Shown here in pieces: positions 1 to 11,027 of a DNA stretch of 64,000 nucleotides (position 1 is the stretch's first letter; each line of letters opens with the position of its first letter). Both the position numbers and the translations under genes were made by a program. The stretch spans positions 1,178,001 to 1,242,000 of the forward strand of contig JAGKQI010000102.1 in NCBI GenBank assembly GCA_018806915.1, read 5' to 3'. The DNA is from Phytophthora colocasiae. Lineage: Eukaryota; Oomycota; Peronosporomycetes; Peronosporales; Peronosporaceae. The notes beneath the pieces are model-generated. The model was not told the origin of the DNA, did not search any database, and worked only from the letters and a program-made list of their open reading frames with translations.

Positions 1-2407
1 ATCGCTTGCACTGGTACCTGTGTTTTGGGCTTCCATTTCCGCCTCGAGCATCCAGTTCAAGCGAGCCTCTTTCGACTGGAGCTGGCTTTCAAGCGTCGTC
101 AATTGATCTGTCGGCTGCTCAGTAGCATCAACTGTTTGGTCTGTCGAAGCATGGAAATGGCGAGCACTTGCACTAATACTTGTGGGTGTAGGTTTCAGCA
201 TTTGTCTCGCTGAGAACTGCTGCGGCGACATCTTCACTGCAACCCCTCCAGCTTTGATGCTTTTGTTGCTGATCCGTTCGCTCCTGAAGAATACCGGTCA
301 GACCATTGTCGAAAGATTGAAGAAGTGAAAAGCTTACCTCTCCACTAAACGCGAACGCTCTGACTGTTGTAGTAACTCCTTCAAGCGACGATTTTCTTCC
401 ACTAACGCAGCGTTTGCATCCCTAGACGTACCTCCTGCAGCTTCATTTGGTCTCTGATTTGCTTTTCGCAGAAGCTCTCGAAGACGATTTACCTCAGCCT
501 GCACAGCTCGATGGTAAGTAAAGCAAAAAAAAAGATTGAATACGCTTCGAGACTTACGCGCATTGCTTGGATTTGGCGCTCGTAGTACAATCGCTGCTCT
601 CCAAGCATCTCATTACTGAATAAACTACGCCGAACGGGGCGACAGCGGATGGCTTTCAAGCGCTCAGCAAACCGTAGCGTGGCAAACGACTCCTCCAAAC
701 TGCCTTTCGAAGGACTGATAGTCACGATGAACGCCGTTCGCCCCGATCCCTGTAGACACGGCTGCAGCAGGCGCGTCAAGACTGAGTCTCGAAACGGGAC
801 ATGGGATCTCTCTTTCTGCGTGAGAGCCAACACGCAGTTCGTAAGCGCAGACAAGCTCCTGTTGATCGAAGCCAACTCGCTCGCGTATTTATCAGTCAAT
901 TCACTCCCATTGACATGCCACTTCTCGGACCCTCTGCATCCACAACGAACAATTAGGTGAGTACTTGTCCGCTTCTACATTATGCCGACGAAGTTTTCTC
1001 ACGCTAGATCCACGAAGAAAAGCCGTGAAAGACGGGTCTTCTTGACGGTATTCTTGCTGGACTCAGCATCTGCAAAGGTTTTACGTAGCGTGATCTGAAA
1101 TACTGCGTGTCCTCGACTGCTGAATTGGTTGTACAAGTTATCTCGGACTTCTCGATGAAGCAAACCCTGTACAATGACGAAAGTGCCATTAACTTTAAAT
1201 GTGGAGTATTCAACACGAAGTAAGCTTTACCTCACGAAACGCTTGAAGCAATTCTGCTTTACTGTTCACAGTGCGAGATGTCATGCCGTCGACGAACACT
1301 GACCCATCTAGTTTTTGCCGAATTTGAAGACATTTTGTATCCTTCGCGCTCACCGAACTGTTCCAGCGGGCTCGTTGTGTTTGCGATCCATTGTTTGGTG
1401 CACTAGGTTTGGAATCTGGAGAGTGACTCCCCTTCCCGTTCGCGATCATCTCTGGCGAAAGAATATCAAAAATCTTCTCGTTGTAAATCTATCAGACAAA
1501 GCAAACCGGGGTCAATAATAATGCTGCCAGCGCATTTGAGCTAACAATGGTCGCACCTCTATGAAAGAACAATAAACAGTAAACGCCTCCCCTGTTGTCC
1601 CATGTTTTCTGCGTTCTATCTCGGTGAACAGCCTGTCGATGCTTCTTGGAACTACTCCATAGTTTGTTGGAGTCAGCCCCAGTGCGTCTTTATCCTTTCT
1701 TTCGTCACGCTGTAGGCCACTCATAGCTGGTGAAATGAAAAAAAAGTTAGCTTTGTCCGGACAAGTGCCCACCTGAAATCAAATTCAAACCACGACACAC
1801 TGTGCGTTTTCCCCGTTCCTGTTTGTCCGCTGCAGGCACAGATACAAACAACACTTTCAGATGTAGCAAAGAGTACTAAACTCCAGATTGGTGGTAACTT
1901 ACTATGCGAATACGCTGCAATCAAAGCCAGCAATTAGAGCGTCGACGCTCTCTGGATCGAACAAATTGCACGAAGGAAACATGTTGACATTCATTCCTGT
2001 CACATTTATCATTAACAAACATACCCGATACGCTGCAGAACACGTTATCTTGCGATGATCCATTGGTAAATACAGCGTCTGCTTTCAGAATCTTCATTTG
2101 GCCATTCTTCTCCCACCTTACCTCATTTTCCTGTATCACACAACGCGATAATCAGAGTAAATCCAATCTTGTAGCACCTCATACACAGCACTACCTGGAT
2201 GATTATCGTTGTTGGAAGGTTTACATTAGCATCTACTTCTGCGCCATTTGACCAAGCTTCTTCTCGTGCTTGCAGGGGTCGTACACGCACAACGACCTTC
2301 ATTTTCTCCTCGCTTGGTGCGTTGGAGTTGTTGTCGAAGACTCCTACACTCACATCGCTGGTCGCGTTGATAGCTAAGCTGTTTTGTGGTTTGCTTACAC
2401 CAACCAT
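1..2407 (-). CDS. Kinesin motor protein, 5' part (runs off the left edge)
   Basis: Multi-exon minus-strand gene beginning at the ATG at 2405-2407. Spliced by phase it reads through the whole kinesin motor domain: KVVVRVRPL at the N-terminal strand, the P-loop GQTGTGKTH (exon near 1815-1835), VEIYNEKIFDIL-type switch region (1449-1500), a degenerate SSRGH switch I, VDLA-GSE switch II spanning an intron near 940-1015, and the ASINRSLSAL helix near 850-880. After the motor, the reading frame continues through 336-500 as a charged, coiled-coil-like segment and stays open to base 1, so the tail is missing. Introns are 50-100 bp with GT-AG ends. The family is certain; the subfamily is not assignable from the motor alone. 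The motor is an ATP-driven microtubule motor; cargo is unknown. Confidence 0.88.
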
Positions 2408-3355
2408 ACTAACTCAACGACAGGCTTGCAGGTTCTGGTTGATCTTTGTGGGCCCTCGACTGCTGTACCAGTTACTTTCAAGCCCAGTTTCAAAATAGGT
2501 CACTTCAATATGATAAGCTTAGACGGAATACCTGCGCCATCACGAAAGAAGCGCACAACGATACCATTGCTACCCCCGAATGCTTCTTCTTGGTAACACC
2601 CCTACTGTGTATCTCGAAGCGAATATCTCGATACAACAGATGCATCGTACTAGTACATGTACAGAATGTACATGTAGGACGATGATCGTACGAAATTGCT
2701 TTAGAAACGCTTTTAGAAATACCACAGCTTACAAGTCAAATGTCTAAACACGAATGCTTGGCTCTGCAGCAGCCACATGCATCCCTAGTGTACAGTACTT
2801 TGCGTCACTAGGACATGCCGACAACAACTGGAGGTTTGCAGCAGCTCGCGCGCATAGCATTCGCGCGGCATGACCGAAGATCACGGGGCGACGCGCCGGC
2901 GTCGTGGCCTGCAAGACTGGCGCGTAATCAGCCAATCAGAGACTCCCTATGGAACCTCTTGAAGCGACAACCTCCACAGTTGGAAGGAGGTTAACATCAC
3001 CTCCGTCGTTTGCTCATGAAGGTCGCCGCGCCTGGCAACATGGTGCCGCGCCTCTGTGTCTCGAAAGCCGCTGGCCTAACACCGCCTCTGTCATGACGAC
3101 AACACAGACCAACCAAGAGCTGCCAAGCGCGGCACGGAGGGGGGAAATGACTGGAGACCTCCGCTCCACATTGATGTCTTTGCGCCTTGGACCCAGGTTG
3201 GAGCTTGCTGTATACGTGTAGCGTCACGCTACTAGCGTGCATTCAATCCCCTGGTGACGTGTTGCCTGTAAAAAGGCAACAAGGACAAGTATCTTTCGCC
3301 CCGTCCATCGTCCACACGATGCGTGTCTCTTGCGACCATTTCTGCTTGGGTGCAC
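2408..3355. other. Intergenic region, no gene seen
   Basis: No coding region is convincing here: open frames are short, overlap on both strands and lack any recognisable domain. The stretch carries a perfect inverted repeat of TACATGTAC/GTACATGTA at 2654-2662 and 2668-2676, and a small palindrome (GTAGCG-tca-CGCTAC) at 3218-3232. It probably holds the kinesin promoter on its left side and, before the hAT insertion, upstream sequence of enolase 1 on its right. Confidence 0.5.
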
Positions 3356-3363
3356 CCTGCCAC

Positions 3364-4221
3364 TAGTGTTGGGAAAAAATTGTCCTGGATTTGTCCTGGA
3401 CATCGCCATCCTGGACAAAGCCTGGATATCCAGGACAAAAGTGGCGAAAAGTGTCACAAGACCCACAATCGACAACAGCTACTTCAAAGTACGTTTTAGT
3501 AATTCTGTACCTCGTATCCATAAATTTATCCACTCGAGCAGCCGAAATCGCTTAACCCCTGAGCGTGTCGCGAAACTCGTCTTCGTCTACAGCAATATGG
3601 TCGGGTGTGACAGAGTCAACACACTCCTGTATGAGCTGTTCCCCGAGGCCACTGAAGAACAACTTCGACGTCTGACCTCACCCGCTTCCGTAGATTGTAG
3701 CGTTTGAGCTCTGGGAGTTCCACCAATATCGAGTTCTTGCACTGCACCATATTCGCATACAATTCCAAACACCAGACTATTGTTCCTCTGCTCGTTATTA
3801 CTGCGGCTGCGAGCTGTGCTTCTGTCCCAGGGAGCTGCCGCCAATGCCGATGGAGATGACGTCCTTCAGCTGCTTGGCCCAGACTCGACGCTTAATACAG
3901 CTTGGATCTGAACGCGTCGCTCAAGCACTGTCTGCAGTGAGCGCTCGTAGCCGAACACGAAACTATACACTCCAAGCTTGGGACGCTCTCGCCCTGGTGG
4001 TCTAGGTGGGGCACGCACATCGGGTAGGAGGAGATTTCTTTCGTGCGACGCCTCGACAGCGAGTGGTCCCAATTCTTTATATAAAACAACGGTGGGAGGG
4101 TTTTAATTCTTTGTGGATCTGAAGTACCACTTTGGACAAAAGTGGCGAATCCAGGACAAAAATGGCGACGCCTGGACAAAAATGGCTATCCTGGATTTAT
4201 CCTGGATATTGCCCAACACTA
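3364..4221. mobile_element. Non-autonomous hAT-type DNA transposon, 858 bp
   Basis: The left end reads TAGTGTTGGG (3364-3373) and the right end is its exact inverse CCCAACACTA (4212-4221). The element is flanked by a perfect 8-bp direct repeat CCTGCCAC at 3356-3363 and 4222-4229, the target-site length of hAT transposons. Both subterminal regions (about 3374-3445 and 4130-4211) are packed with short repeats of TCCTGGAT/CCAGGACAAA type in both orientations, the usual transposase-binding arrangement. The interior has no open frame resembling a hAT transposase, so it must have been mobilised in trans. It lies 46 bp upstream of the putative enolase 1 transcription start. Confidence 0.92.
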
Positions 4222-4266
4222 CCTGCCACGCACGAGCGAATCTTGTAAGATGCCTCCAGCTGAGTA

Positions 4267-4280
4267 TCATTTCCGAATTG
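4267..4280 (+). promoter_or_regulatory. Initiator-like element of enolase copy 1
   Basis: TCATTTCCGAATTG fits the oomycete initiator (TCATTYY core followed by an A/T-rich flank) and lies 52 bp upstream of the enolase ATG. The same sequence sits at the same distance in copy 2, and it marks the left edge of the sequence shared by the two copies. Confidence 0.65.
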
Positions 4281-4331
4281 GCCTCCGAAGCCTCAAGTTC
4301 CTGAAAACAAGCTCTTTCCTTTCCTACTACA

Positions 4332-5696
4332 ATGGTGTCGATTGTGTCGATCAAGGCCCGCCAGATCTTCGACTCGCGTGGCAACCCGACCGTTGAGGTT
4401 GACCTCGTGACTGAGATCGGCGAGTACCGTGCCGCTGTCCCGAGCGGAGCGTCCACGGGCGAATTCGAGGCCCTGGAGATGCGCGATGGTGGCAAGGACT
4501 ACATGGGCAAGGGTGTCCTGAACGCCGTGAAGAACGTGAACGAGATCATCGCTCCCGCTCTTGTGGGCAAGGACGTGACGAAGCAGGCGGAGCTTGACCG
4601 TTACATGGTGGAGCAGCTTGACGGCACGCAGAACGAGTGGGGCTGGTGCAAGAAGAAACTTGGTGCCAACGCCATCCTGGGTGTGTCTCTGGCTCTGTGC
4701 CGTGGTGGTGCCGCTGCCAAGAAGCAGCCTCTGTGGCAGTACATCGCCGACCTGGCCGGCAACCCGTCGCCGTGCCTTCCCGTGCCGTCGTTCAACATCA
4801 TCAACGGTGGCTCGCACGCCGGTAACAAGCTGGCCATGCAGGAGTTCATGATTCTGCCTGTGGGTGCCACTAGCTTCACGGAGTCGATGAAGATCGGTTC
4901 GGAGGTGTACCACAACCTGAAGAAGGTGATCAAGGGCCGCTACGGCCTGGACGCCACCGCTGTGGGTGACGAGGGTGGTTTCGCCCCGAACATCCAGTCG
5001 AACGGTGAGGCCATCGACCTGATCGAGGAGGCCATCAAGGCTGCTGGCTACACGAACCAGGTGCGTCTTGGCATGGACGTGGCTGCTTCGGAGTTCTACA
5101 CCGGCGCCTCGGACGCTCGTTACAACCTTGACTTCAAGAACGAGAACGCTCCGGATTCGGAGAAGATCCCTGCCGACAAGCTACAGGAAGTGTACGAGGG
5201 CTTCATCGCCAAGTGCGCTGGCTCGAGCAAGATCGTGTCGATCGAGGACCCGTTCGACCAGGACGACTGGGAGTCGTGGGTGAAGTTCACGGCCAAGGTG
5301 GGCAAGGACGTGCAGATCGTGGGTGACGACCTTACGGTGACGAACCCAACGCGAGTGCAGAAGGCCATCGAGCAGAAGGCTTGCAACGCGCTTCTGCTGA
5401 AGGTGAACCAGATTGGCAGCATCACGGAGTCGATCGAGGCTGTGACGATGGCGAAGAAGGCTGGCTGGGCCATCATGGCGAGCCACCGCAGTGGTGAGAC
5501 GGAGGACACGTTCATCGCCGACCTGGCTGTGGGTCTGAGCGCTGGCCAGATCAAGACGGGTGCCCCGTGCCGTTCGGAGCGTCTGGCGAAGTACAACCAG
5601 CTTCTGCGTATCGAGGAGGAGCTTGGTGCGAATGCTCGCTACGCTGGCGAGGACTTCCGTAACGTGGAGAAGCTCGGCAAGTACTTGACTTTCTAA
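4332..5696 (+). CDS. Enolase, copy 1 (454 aa, intronless)
   Basis: Phosphopyruvate hydratase of glycolysis, converting 2-phosphoglycerate to phosphoenolpyruvate in the cytosol with Mg2+. The length is slightly above the usual ~435 aa. Visible active-site elements: GGSHAGN (His about residue 162), SIEDPFD (Glu about 305), [18 protein letters not shown] with the catalytic Lys at about 357, and [10 protein letters not shown] (His about 385). After LDGTQN the protein carries the pentapeptide EWGWC, an insertion known from plant, apicomplexan and ciliate enolases. Codon usage is strongly biased to G/C-ending codons, as in highly expressed genes. Copy 2 differs by only about four bases over the coding region; here the C-terminus is KYLTF. 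Transcription probably starts in the initiator at 4267; a hAT transposon sits immediately upstream of that. Confidence 0.97.
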   Translation: MVSIVSIKARQIFDSRGNPTVEVDLVTEIGEYRAAVPSGASTGEFEALEMRDGGKDYMGKGVLNAVKNVNEIIAPALVGKDVTKQAELDRYMVEQLDGTQNEWGWCKKKLGANAILGVSLALCRGGAAAKKQPLWQYIADLAGNPSPCLPVPSFNIINGGSHAGNKLAMQEFMILPVGATSFTESMKIGSEVYHNLKKVIKGRYGLDATAVGDEGGFAPNIQSNGEAIDLIEEAIKAAGYTNQVRLGMDVAASEFYTGASDARYNLDFKNENAPDSEKIPADKLQEVYEGFIAKCAGSSKIVSIEDPFDQDDWESWVKFTAKVGKDVQIVGDDLTVTNPTRVQKAIEQKACNALLLKVNQIGSITESIEAVTMAKKAGWAIMASHRSGETEDTFIADLAVGLSAGQIKTGAPCRSERLAKYNQLLRIEEELGANARYAGEDFRNVEKLGKYLTF

Positions 5697-7195
5697 GTGA
5701 TAAGAGGTATCGTGTTTTTTATGGATCGGTTGATTTGAGATTTGTATGGCCTATGTTGAAGTTAACTGAGGTATGATTTTCAACTTGCTTACTCCCATCG
5801 CGTTTTGTACCAGGATAGTTGGCGTCATTGTTGTTGGCATGTATCATGTTGCAGTGTGTCTAAAACCCAACACAGACGCACTCGAATATGTGAAGGTGTC
5901 ATACATGTATATGCACGTCGCTAGGGATCCGACTCGAAGACTCTCGTGAAGATTGCAAACCAATGTGGCTACATGCACCAGCAGTCAACATCATCCCCCT
6001 GGTGCAGCGCCGCACAACACGTGCACGAGTTAAATTAAACTCGGCGTCCCTACCATGTGAAAGGGATGAAAGCAGCCTAAGCTTTATCTCACGCTCTCTA
6101 TCCGAAGAAGCATGCGCAAGGCGATCCTAATGCATGCTATTGAGGCTCCACACTGCACCCTGGGTCGGAGTCTCTGGAACTTCCAGTGGAATCCATGCGA
6201 GGATTTCAGAGCGATGGAAGGTCCGGAGTCTCGAGTAGCGTTGATCTTCGTTTGCCCTATTAGAAAACAAACCGCTAGCTCGCAATTTCTTCGGAACGTG
6301 GTTGACAAATGCGTGAAATGCTACCTGGTTCGCATCCCCATTCGTGGACGGAGCCATCAGAACTTGAAGCAGGTGTATTTGTTCAGCATTTAGGCGAATC
6401 CTCCATTGACGTGAATGTGGTTAATAGTTTCAGAATCGCTTCAAGTGCACGCGCGTGAGGAACGCGGCCGTTAGCACCGAGCGGACGGCGGAGGCGGGAA
6501 GCCGACACGCCACTCATGGAGCGAGTCTCATCCAGGTCCAAACGGGAACACCCTGGGTCGGAGTCTCTGGAACTTCCAGTGGAATCCTCGCATGGCAGTG
6601 CCAAGTTGGCAGGTGAGTCGATGGCTCCTTGCTGAGACAGCTATCGCACCACAGTTGACAAACGTCGTCGGACCGCTTTAACACCGCTGGCCTTTGCTTC
6701 CTCATCACTATCGAGCCGTGCAATCAACGCTGCTGAGTTCGGCAATATGGCACGCAGTCTGTTCAAACCATATAAAAAGACCACCTTCCTGCCGCGTTTC
6801 TCTTGCGACAACCACGACCAATCACAGCTCAGCAGGCCAAGCAGCATAATCCTAGTTTAAGCAGTTCAAGATTCGTTAGGTTAACGAACACCAGGCCGTT
6901 CTACCTGTTTTAGCCCCCTGGTATGCAGAGTTCTGCTACAACTGAAACCTGCAGTTTGTAGTCCCTTATACATCTCCGCACGTTATTATCGAAAACACTA
7001 TTTCGTGCGCAACAGAAAAACAGGGTGTGTACAGTGTACCTTTCAACTCATTTCTAAAAAGACCAACTAACCTTAATTTAGGTTATTCTAGGTATTCCAG
7101 GAATGCTTTTCAAAAAACGTCCTGGTCTCAATCAGGAGAGGGGAAAAGATCGGAGGGGGTGAGAGGCGACGAAGGCGCTCCGGCGTCGCACAAGC
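5697..7195. other. Spacer between the enolase copies, no gene seen
   Basis: About 1.5 kb with only short, overlapping open frames on both strands and no recognisable protein. It contains a 39-bp exact direct repeat (6156-6194 and 6549-6587) and a TACATGTA motif near 5908. It is not shared with the sequence that flanks copy 1 on its left. The right end should hold the copy 2 promoter. Confidence 0.5.
6156..6587. repeat. 39-bp exact direct repeat, two copies
   Basis: The two copies are at 6156-6194 and 6549-6587, both in plus orientation, starting CACCCTGGGTCGGAG and ending AGTGGAATCC. They are 393 bp apart and the flanking bases diverge at once. Perfect identity over 39 bp in otherwise unique spacer suggests remnants of a mobile element or a small local duplication; no terminal repeats or target duplication were found. 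Confidence 0.7.
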
Positions 7196-7209
7196 TCATT
7201 TCCGAATTG
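7196..7209 (+). promoter_or_regulatory. Initiator-like element of enolase copy 2
   Basis: The 14 bases are identical to the copy 1 element and lie 52 bp before the ATG. Here the preceding bases GC extend the match to the oomycete consensus (GCTCATTTCC). Upstream of it the two loci are unrelated. Confidence 0.65.
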
Positions 7210-7260
7210 GCCTCCCAAGCCTCAAGTTCCTGAAAACAAGCTCTTTCCTTTCCTACTACA

Positions 7261-8625
7261 ATGGTGTCGATTGTGTCGATCAAGGCCCGCCAGATCTTCG
7301 ACTCGCGTGGCAACCCGACCGTTGAGGTTGACCTCGTGACTGAGATCGGCGAGTACCGTGCCGCTGTCCCGAGCGGAGCGTCCACGGGCGAATTCGAGGC
7401 CCTGGAGATGCGCGATGGTGGCAAGGACTACATGGGCAAGGGTGTCCTGAACGCTGTGAAGAACGTGAACGAGATCATCGCTCCCGCTCTTGTGGGCAAG
7501 GACGTGACGAAGCAGGCGGAGCTTGACCGTTACATGGTGGAGCAGCTTGACGGCACGCAGAACGAGTGGGGCTGGTGCAAGAAGAAACTTGGTGCCAACG
7601 CCATCCTGGGTGTGTCTCTGGCTCTGTGCCGTGGTGGTGCCGCTGCCAAGAAGCAGCCTCTGTGGCAGTACATCGCCGACCTGGCCGGCAACCCGTCGCC
7701 GTGCCTTCCCGTGCCGTCGTTCAACATCATCAACGGTGGCTCGCACGCCGGTAACAAGCTGGCCATGCAGGAGTTCATGATTCTGCCTGTGGGTGCCACT
7801 AGCTTCACGGAGTCGATGAAGATCGGTTCGGAGGTGTACCACAACCTGAAGAAGGTGATCAAGGGCCGCTACGGCCTGGACGCCACCGCTGTGGGTGACG
7901 AGGGTGGTTTCGCCCCGAACATCCAGTCGAACGGTGAGGCCATCGACCTGATCGAGGAGGCCATCAAGGCTGCTGGCTACACGAACCAGGTGCGTCTTGG
8001 CATGGACGTGGCTGCTTCGGAGTTCTACACCGGCGCCTCGGACGCTCGTTACAACCTTGACTTCAAGAACGAGAACGCTCCGGATTCGGAGAAGATCCCT
8101 GCCGACAAGCTACAGGAAGTGTACGAGGGCTTCATCGCCAAGTGCGCTGGCTCGAGCAAGATCGTGTCGATCGAGGACCCGTTCGACCAGGACGACTGGG
8201 AGTCGTGGGTGAAGTTCACGGCCAAGGTGGGCAAGGACGTGCAGATCGTGGGTGACGACCTTACGGTGACGAACCCAACGCGAGTGCAGAAGGCCATCGA
8301 GCAGAAGGCTTGCAACGCGCTTCTGCTGAAGGTGAACCAGATTGGCAGCATCACGGAGTCGATCGAGGCTGTGACGATGGCGAAGAAGGCTGGCTGGGCC
8401 ATCATGGCGAGCCACCGCAGTGGTGAGACGGAGGACACGTTCATCGCCGACCTGGCTGTGGGTCTGAGCGCTGGCCAGATCAAGACGGGTGCCCCGTGCC
8501 GTTCGGAGCGTCTGGCGAAGTACAACCAGCTTCTGCGTATCGAGGAGGAGCTTGGTGCGAATGCTCGCTACGCTGGCGAGGACTTCCGTAACGTGGAGAA
8601 GCTCGGCAAGTACTCGACCTTTTAA
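7261..8625 (+). CDS. Enolase, copy 2 (454 aa, intronless)
   Basis: This is the tandem partner of copy 1, same orientation, 2929 bp downstream. The protein is the same glycolytic enolase with all active-site motifs ([42 protein letters not shown]) and the EWGWC insertion. By eye it differs from copy 1 at one silent site near codon 63 and at three bases in the last six codons, giving KYSTF instead of KYLTF. Identity starts at the initiator and ends within a few bases of the stop codon, so the 3' untranslated regions are unrelated. This pattern suggests recent duplication kept uniform by gene conversion. Both copies look functional; different flanks could give different expression. Confidence 0.97.
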   Translation: MVSIVSIKARQIFDSRGNPTVEVDLVTEIGEYRAAVPSGASTGEFEALEMRDGGKDYMGKGVLNAVKNVNEIIAPALVGKDVTKQAELDRYMVEQLDGTQNEWGWCKKKLGANAILGVSLALCRGGAAAKKQPLWQYIADLAGNPSPCLPVPSFNIINGGSHAGNKLAMQEFMILPVGATSFTESMKIGSEVYHNLKKVIKGRYGLDATAVGDEGGFAPNIQSNGEAIDLIEEAIKAAGYTNQVRLGMDVAASEFYTGASDARYNLDFKNENAPDSEKIPADKLQEVYEGFIAKCAGSSKIVSIEDPFDQDDWESWVKFTAKVGKDVQIVGDDLTVTNPTRVQKAIEQKACNALLLKVNQIGSITESIEAVTMAKKAGWAIMASHRSGETEDTFIADLAVGLSAGQIKTGAPCRSERLAKYNQLLRIEEELGANARYAGEDFRNVEKLGKYSTF

Positions 8626-8713
8626 GTGTCTAGTGTGCACATTAATGGGCTGTAACTCTTCGCTAGTGAGAGGTTAAAGTTCAACACGTATTCAGTTTTA
8701 GTTCATCGTTTTA

Positions 8714-9272
8714 TTACTTGGTCAGTCGACCCTTTTTCATTGTGCTCGATTGACTCCGGAAGGCTGAGTAGTGTGTCGTGCCTCCATATACCTTCTTGTC
8801 CGGGGCGAAGACAGTGAACAGGTCAGTGGTTGACTGTTGCTTCGGCGTGCCGTAGGTTGCCAACCACTGCTTCAAGCTGGTGACTGTTGTGCCGGTGTGG
8901 GCTACGGCATCTTGCCCTGCTGCGCTCTTCTCAATCTTTTCAGTGAGTTGGTCAATCTGCTTTTGGAGGTGGATGATCTGCTCCTGCAATCGCTGCACAT
9001 CGCCGCTTCGCAGTACGTTCTTCAAGTGTTCAGGCTGCTCGTAGTAAGCAAAGTATCCTGGCCGTTTGGATGCGGTGATGGCTGCCTCCAAGTTCTTGCA
9101 CGTCTTGCGAGAAGCCTCGTTGAAACCACCGGGGGCTGATAGCAAAACCAAAGACCATCAACGACCAGCTACAACAGGTGCAGTTACCCAGTCCGTTTAG
9201 CTGTGTCGCCTTGGCCTTCTGCTGCTCTAATAACTCGACCTTCTTCTTGACGAGCTCCTGCGTGAGTTCCAT
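8714..9272 (-). CDS. Small coiled-coil protein of unknown function
   Basis: Two exons: 9272-9188 and 9136-8714, joined across a 51-bp GT-AG intron in phase 1 (the split codon gives Ala). The product is about 168 aa. Residues 1-25 (MELTQELVKKKVELLEQQK) and a central stretch rich in Leu/Gln/Lys (LQEQIIHLQKQIDQLTEKIEK) look like coiled coil; the C-terminus is basic and Ser/Thr-rich (STMKKGRLTK). No signal peptide or membrane segment. I do not recognise a family. It is divergent from the tilS-like gene with about 155 bp between start codons, and its 3' end lies 88 bp from the stop of enolase 2 (convergent). Confidence 0.75.
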
Positions 9273-9428
9273 GAGGCGCTACTACGCCTAGGCTTCCAAT
9301 ACACTACTGATACAATAGCTCCACGAGACGAAAGTAGATGCATGCGTCCTCGCATTCTCATCCGATGCATCTCACTTCAATGTACCCATTTTATGGATCC
9401 TTGAGTAATAATTGACCCAAAACGCAAG

Positions 9429-10918
9429 ATGTGGACGGCGTGCAGCGTTGCGATGCGCGCGCAGGCCCGCCGTCCGCTACCCAGGACCTTCACAGCCTCT
9501 GCATTTTCAGCACCAGTTACTGCACCGCCTAGCAATACTGACGAGCCTGTATCGGCCAAAATGTTCGCGGAATTTGTGCGCAAATGCGGTTTGACCAAGC
9601 CGAGGCTGCACAAGAAGCTCTATCCGCTGAACGCAGGGCGTTGTGCACCAAAAGGGGTGTTCCCCATCGCAGTGGCCGTGTCGGGCGGTGCTGATAGCAT
9701 GGCGTTAATGCTATTGCTAAAGGAATACCTACATGGGAACCGCATCAAAACCCCACTGTTAGCTGTTACAGTGGACCATCAGCTGCGACTGGAGAGTAGC
9801 AAGGAGGCGCTGGACGTCGCCAAGATATGTGCCGAACGTGGAGGTATAAAGCACATGACGAAGGTCTGTGAGTGGCATCCTGACGGTGTGGAACGGAAAT
9901 CTGGGGAAGGAAAACCAGTGAAGCCACGTGATAGTAAAATGGAGGAGCAAGCACGACAATACCGATACTCTTTGCTCAGACAGGTTTGCCAAGAGTACCG
10001 AGTGCGCTGGTTGTTCGTTGCCCACAACCGAGGTGATCAGCTGGAGACGACACTTTTTCGTCTCGGACGAGCTAGCGGCATTAATGGACTTGCTGGGATA
10101 GCAAACCGATTGCCGTTTTACGAGTTGGATGAGTTGCTAGACCATCATATTGGCTGTGAAGAACCAGAGGTTGATACTACGGTGACTCTTGCTCGGCCGT
10201 TGCTCTCTGTTACGAAGGACCAACTGATGGCGACATGCGACCGATTTAACCAGACGTGGATGCACGATCCTGCTAATGATGACCTTGCATACGACCGCGT
10301 TCGGATCCGTCAGGTACGTTGTCGATCTTACTCAAAATGGGCAGCGGCAGCTAAGTCATGTAAAATGTACACAGGCCTTGGAGCGTGTCGAACGGGAGCA
10401 AGGACCCGAGATCCTGGATTTGTTCTCGAGATTCCAGCAGACTGCAGCTAAAGCGAAGAAAGAGTTTGCTCGAGCCGGTACGAATGCAAAGCAGGTCAAC
10501 ACTATTATCATCCTGGAACTCTAATGACATTTTCTGTCTGTCTGCAGAACGAGCCATTCTGCGCAAGTATTCTGTCACTTTCAACTCAAATATCGTTGTC
10601 ATGCGCATGGCGTTCTTCCACGACCCCAACATGTTCGATGAGTTGCTGTATCGCGTCCTGTCGATTATCATTGTACTCGTCGGAAACAAGGAGACACCGC
10701 CACGATTGGCATCCGTTGTTCGCCTTGTAGAAGATCTCCAGCGTTTGGAAACGGGGAAACAAGTAACATTGGGCGGATGTCGAGTAAGTTTTTCTTTCTC
10801 CATTCTTGTTGCACTGTGATAAACTTACTAACAATTGCGAGGTTCACTTTACCAGATCAAACGGATCGCAAAAGGCCGTCTACTTGAATTCCTTCCAGAG
10901 CGAAGCTGTAGGTCATGA
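9429..10918 (+). CDS. tRNA(Ile)-lysidine synthase-like ATPase (TilS/MesJ)
   Basis: Four exons: 9429-10313, 10375-10477, 10548-10783, 10856-10918, consistent in phase. The product is about 415 aa. The PP-loop SGGADSM near residue 88 is the ATP pyrophosphatase signature, followed by VTVDHQLR, WLFVAHNRGDQLETTLFRLGRASG and the D-x-VRIRQ turn, which are diagnostic of TilS. TilS places lysidine at the wobble C of tRNA-Ile(CAU) so that AUA is read as Ile; in eukaryotes this is needed only in organelles. The first ~25 residues (MWTACSVAMRAQARRPLPRTF) are Arg-rich without acidic residues, which suggests mitochondrial import. The C-terminal bacterial TilS domains are not obvious. Confidence 0.88.
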
Positions 10919-11005
10919 TTGTAGCTTTTAACCTAGAATGTGACCCAATCAGAATGTGTATACACTGTAGGCGTCCTAGATCGCTCCACGCCAGCCATCA
11001 CCAGT

Positions 11006-11019
11006 TCATTTCAACTTCC
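11006..11019 (+). promoter_or_regulatory. Initiator-like element upstream of the FKBP gene
   Basis: TCATTTCAACTTCC matches the oomycete TCATTYY initiator and lies only 9 bases before the ATG at 11028, implying a very short 5' leader of roughly 20 bases. Confidence 0.5.
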
Positions 11020-11027
11020 AAGCAATT

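Noticed and set aside
3330..3707. 125-codon plus-strand frame across the left end of the hAT element
   Set aside because: It starts outside the element, crosses its terminus, contains the subterminal repeats in translation and resembles no transposase.
4293..4913. 206-codon minus-strand open frame opposite enolase 1 (and its twin at 7222-7842)
   Set aside because: It is antisense to a strongly codon-biased gene and has no domain; long antisense frames are expected opposite G/C-ending codons.
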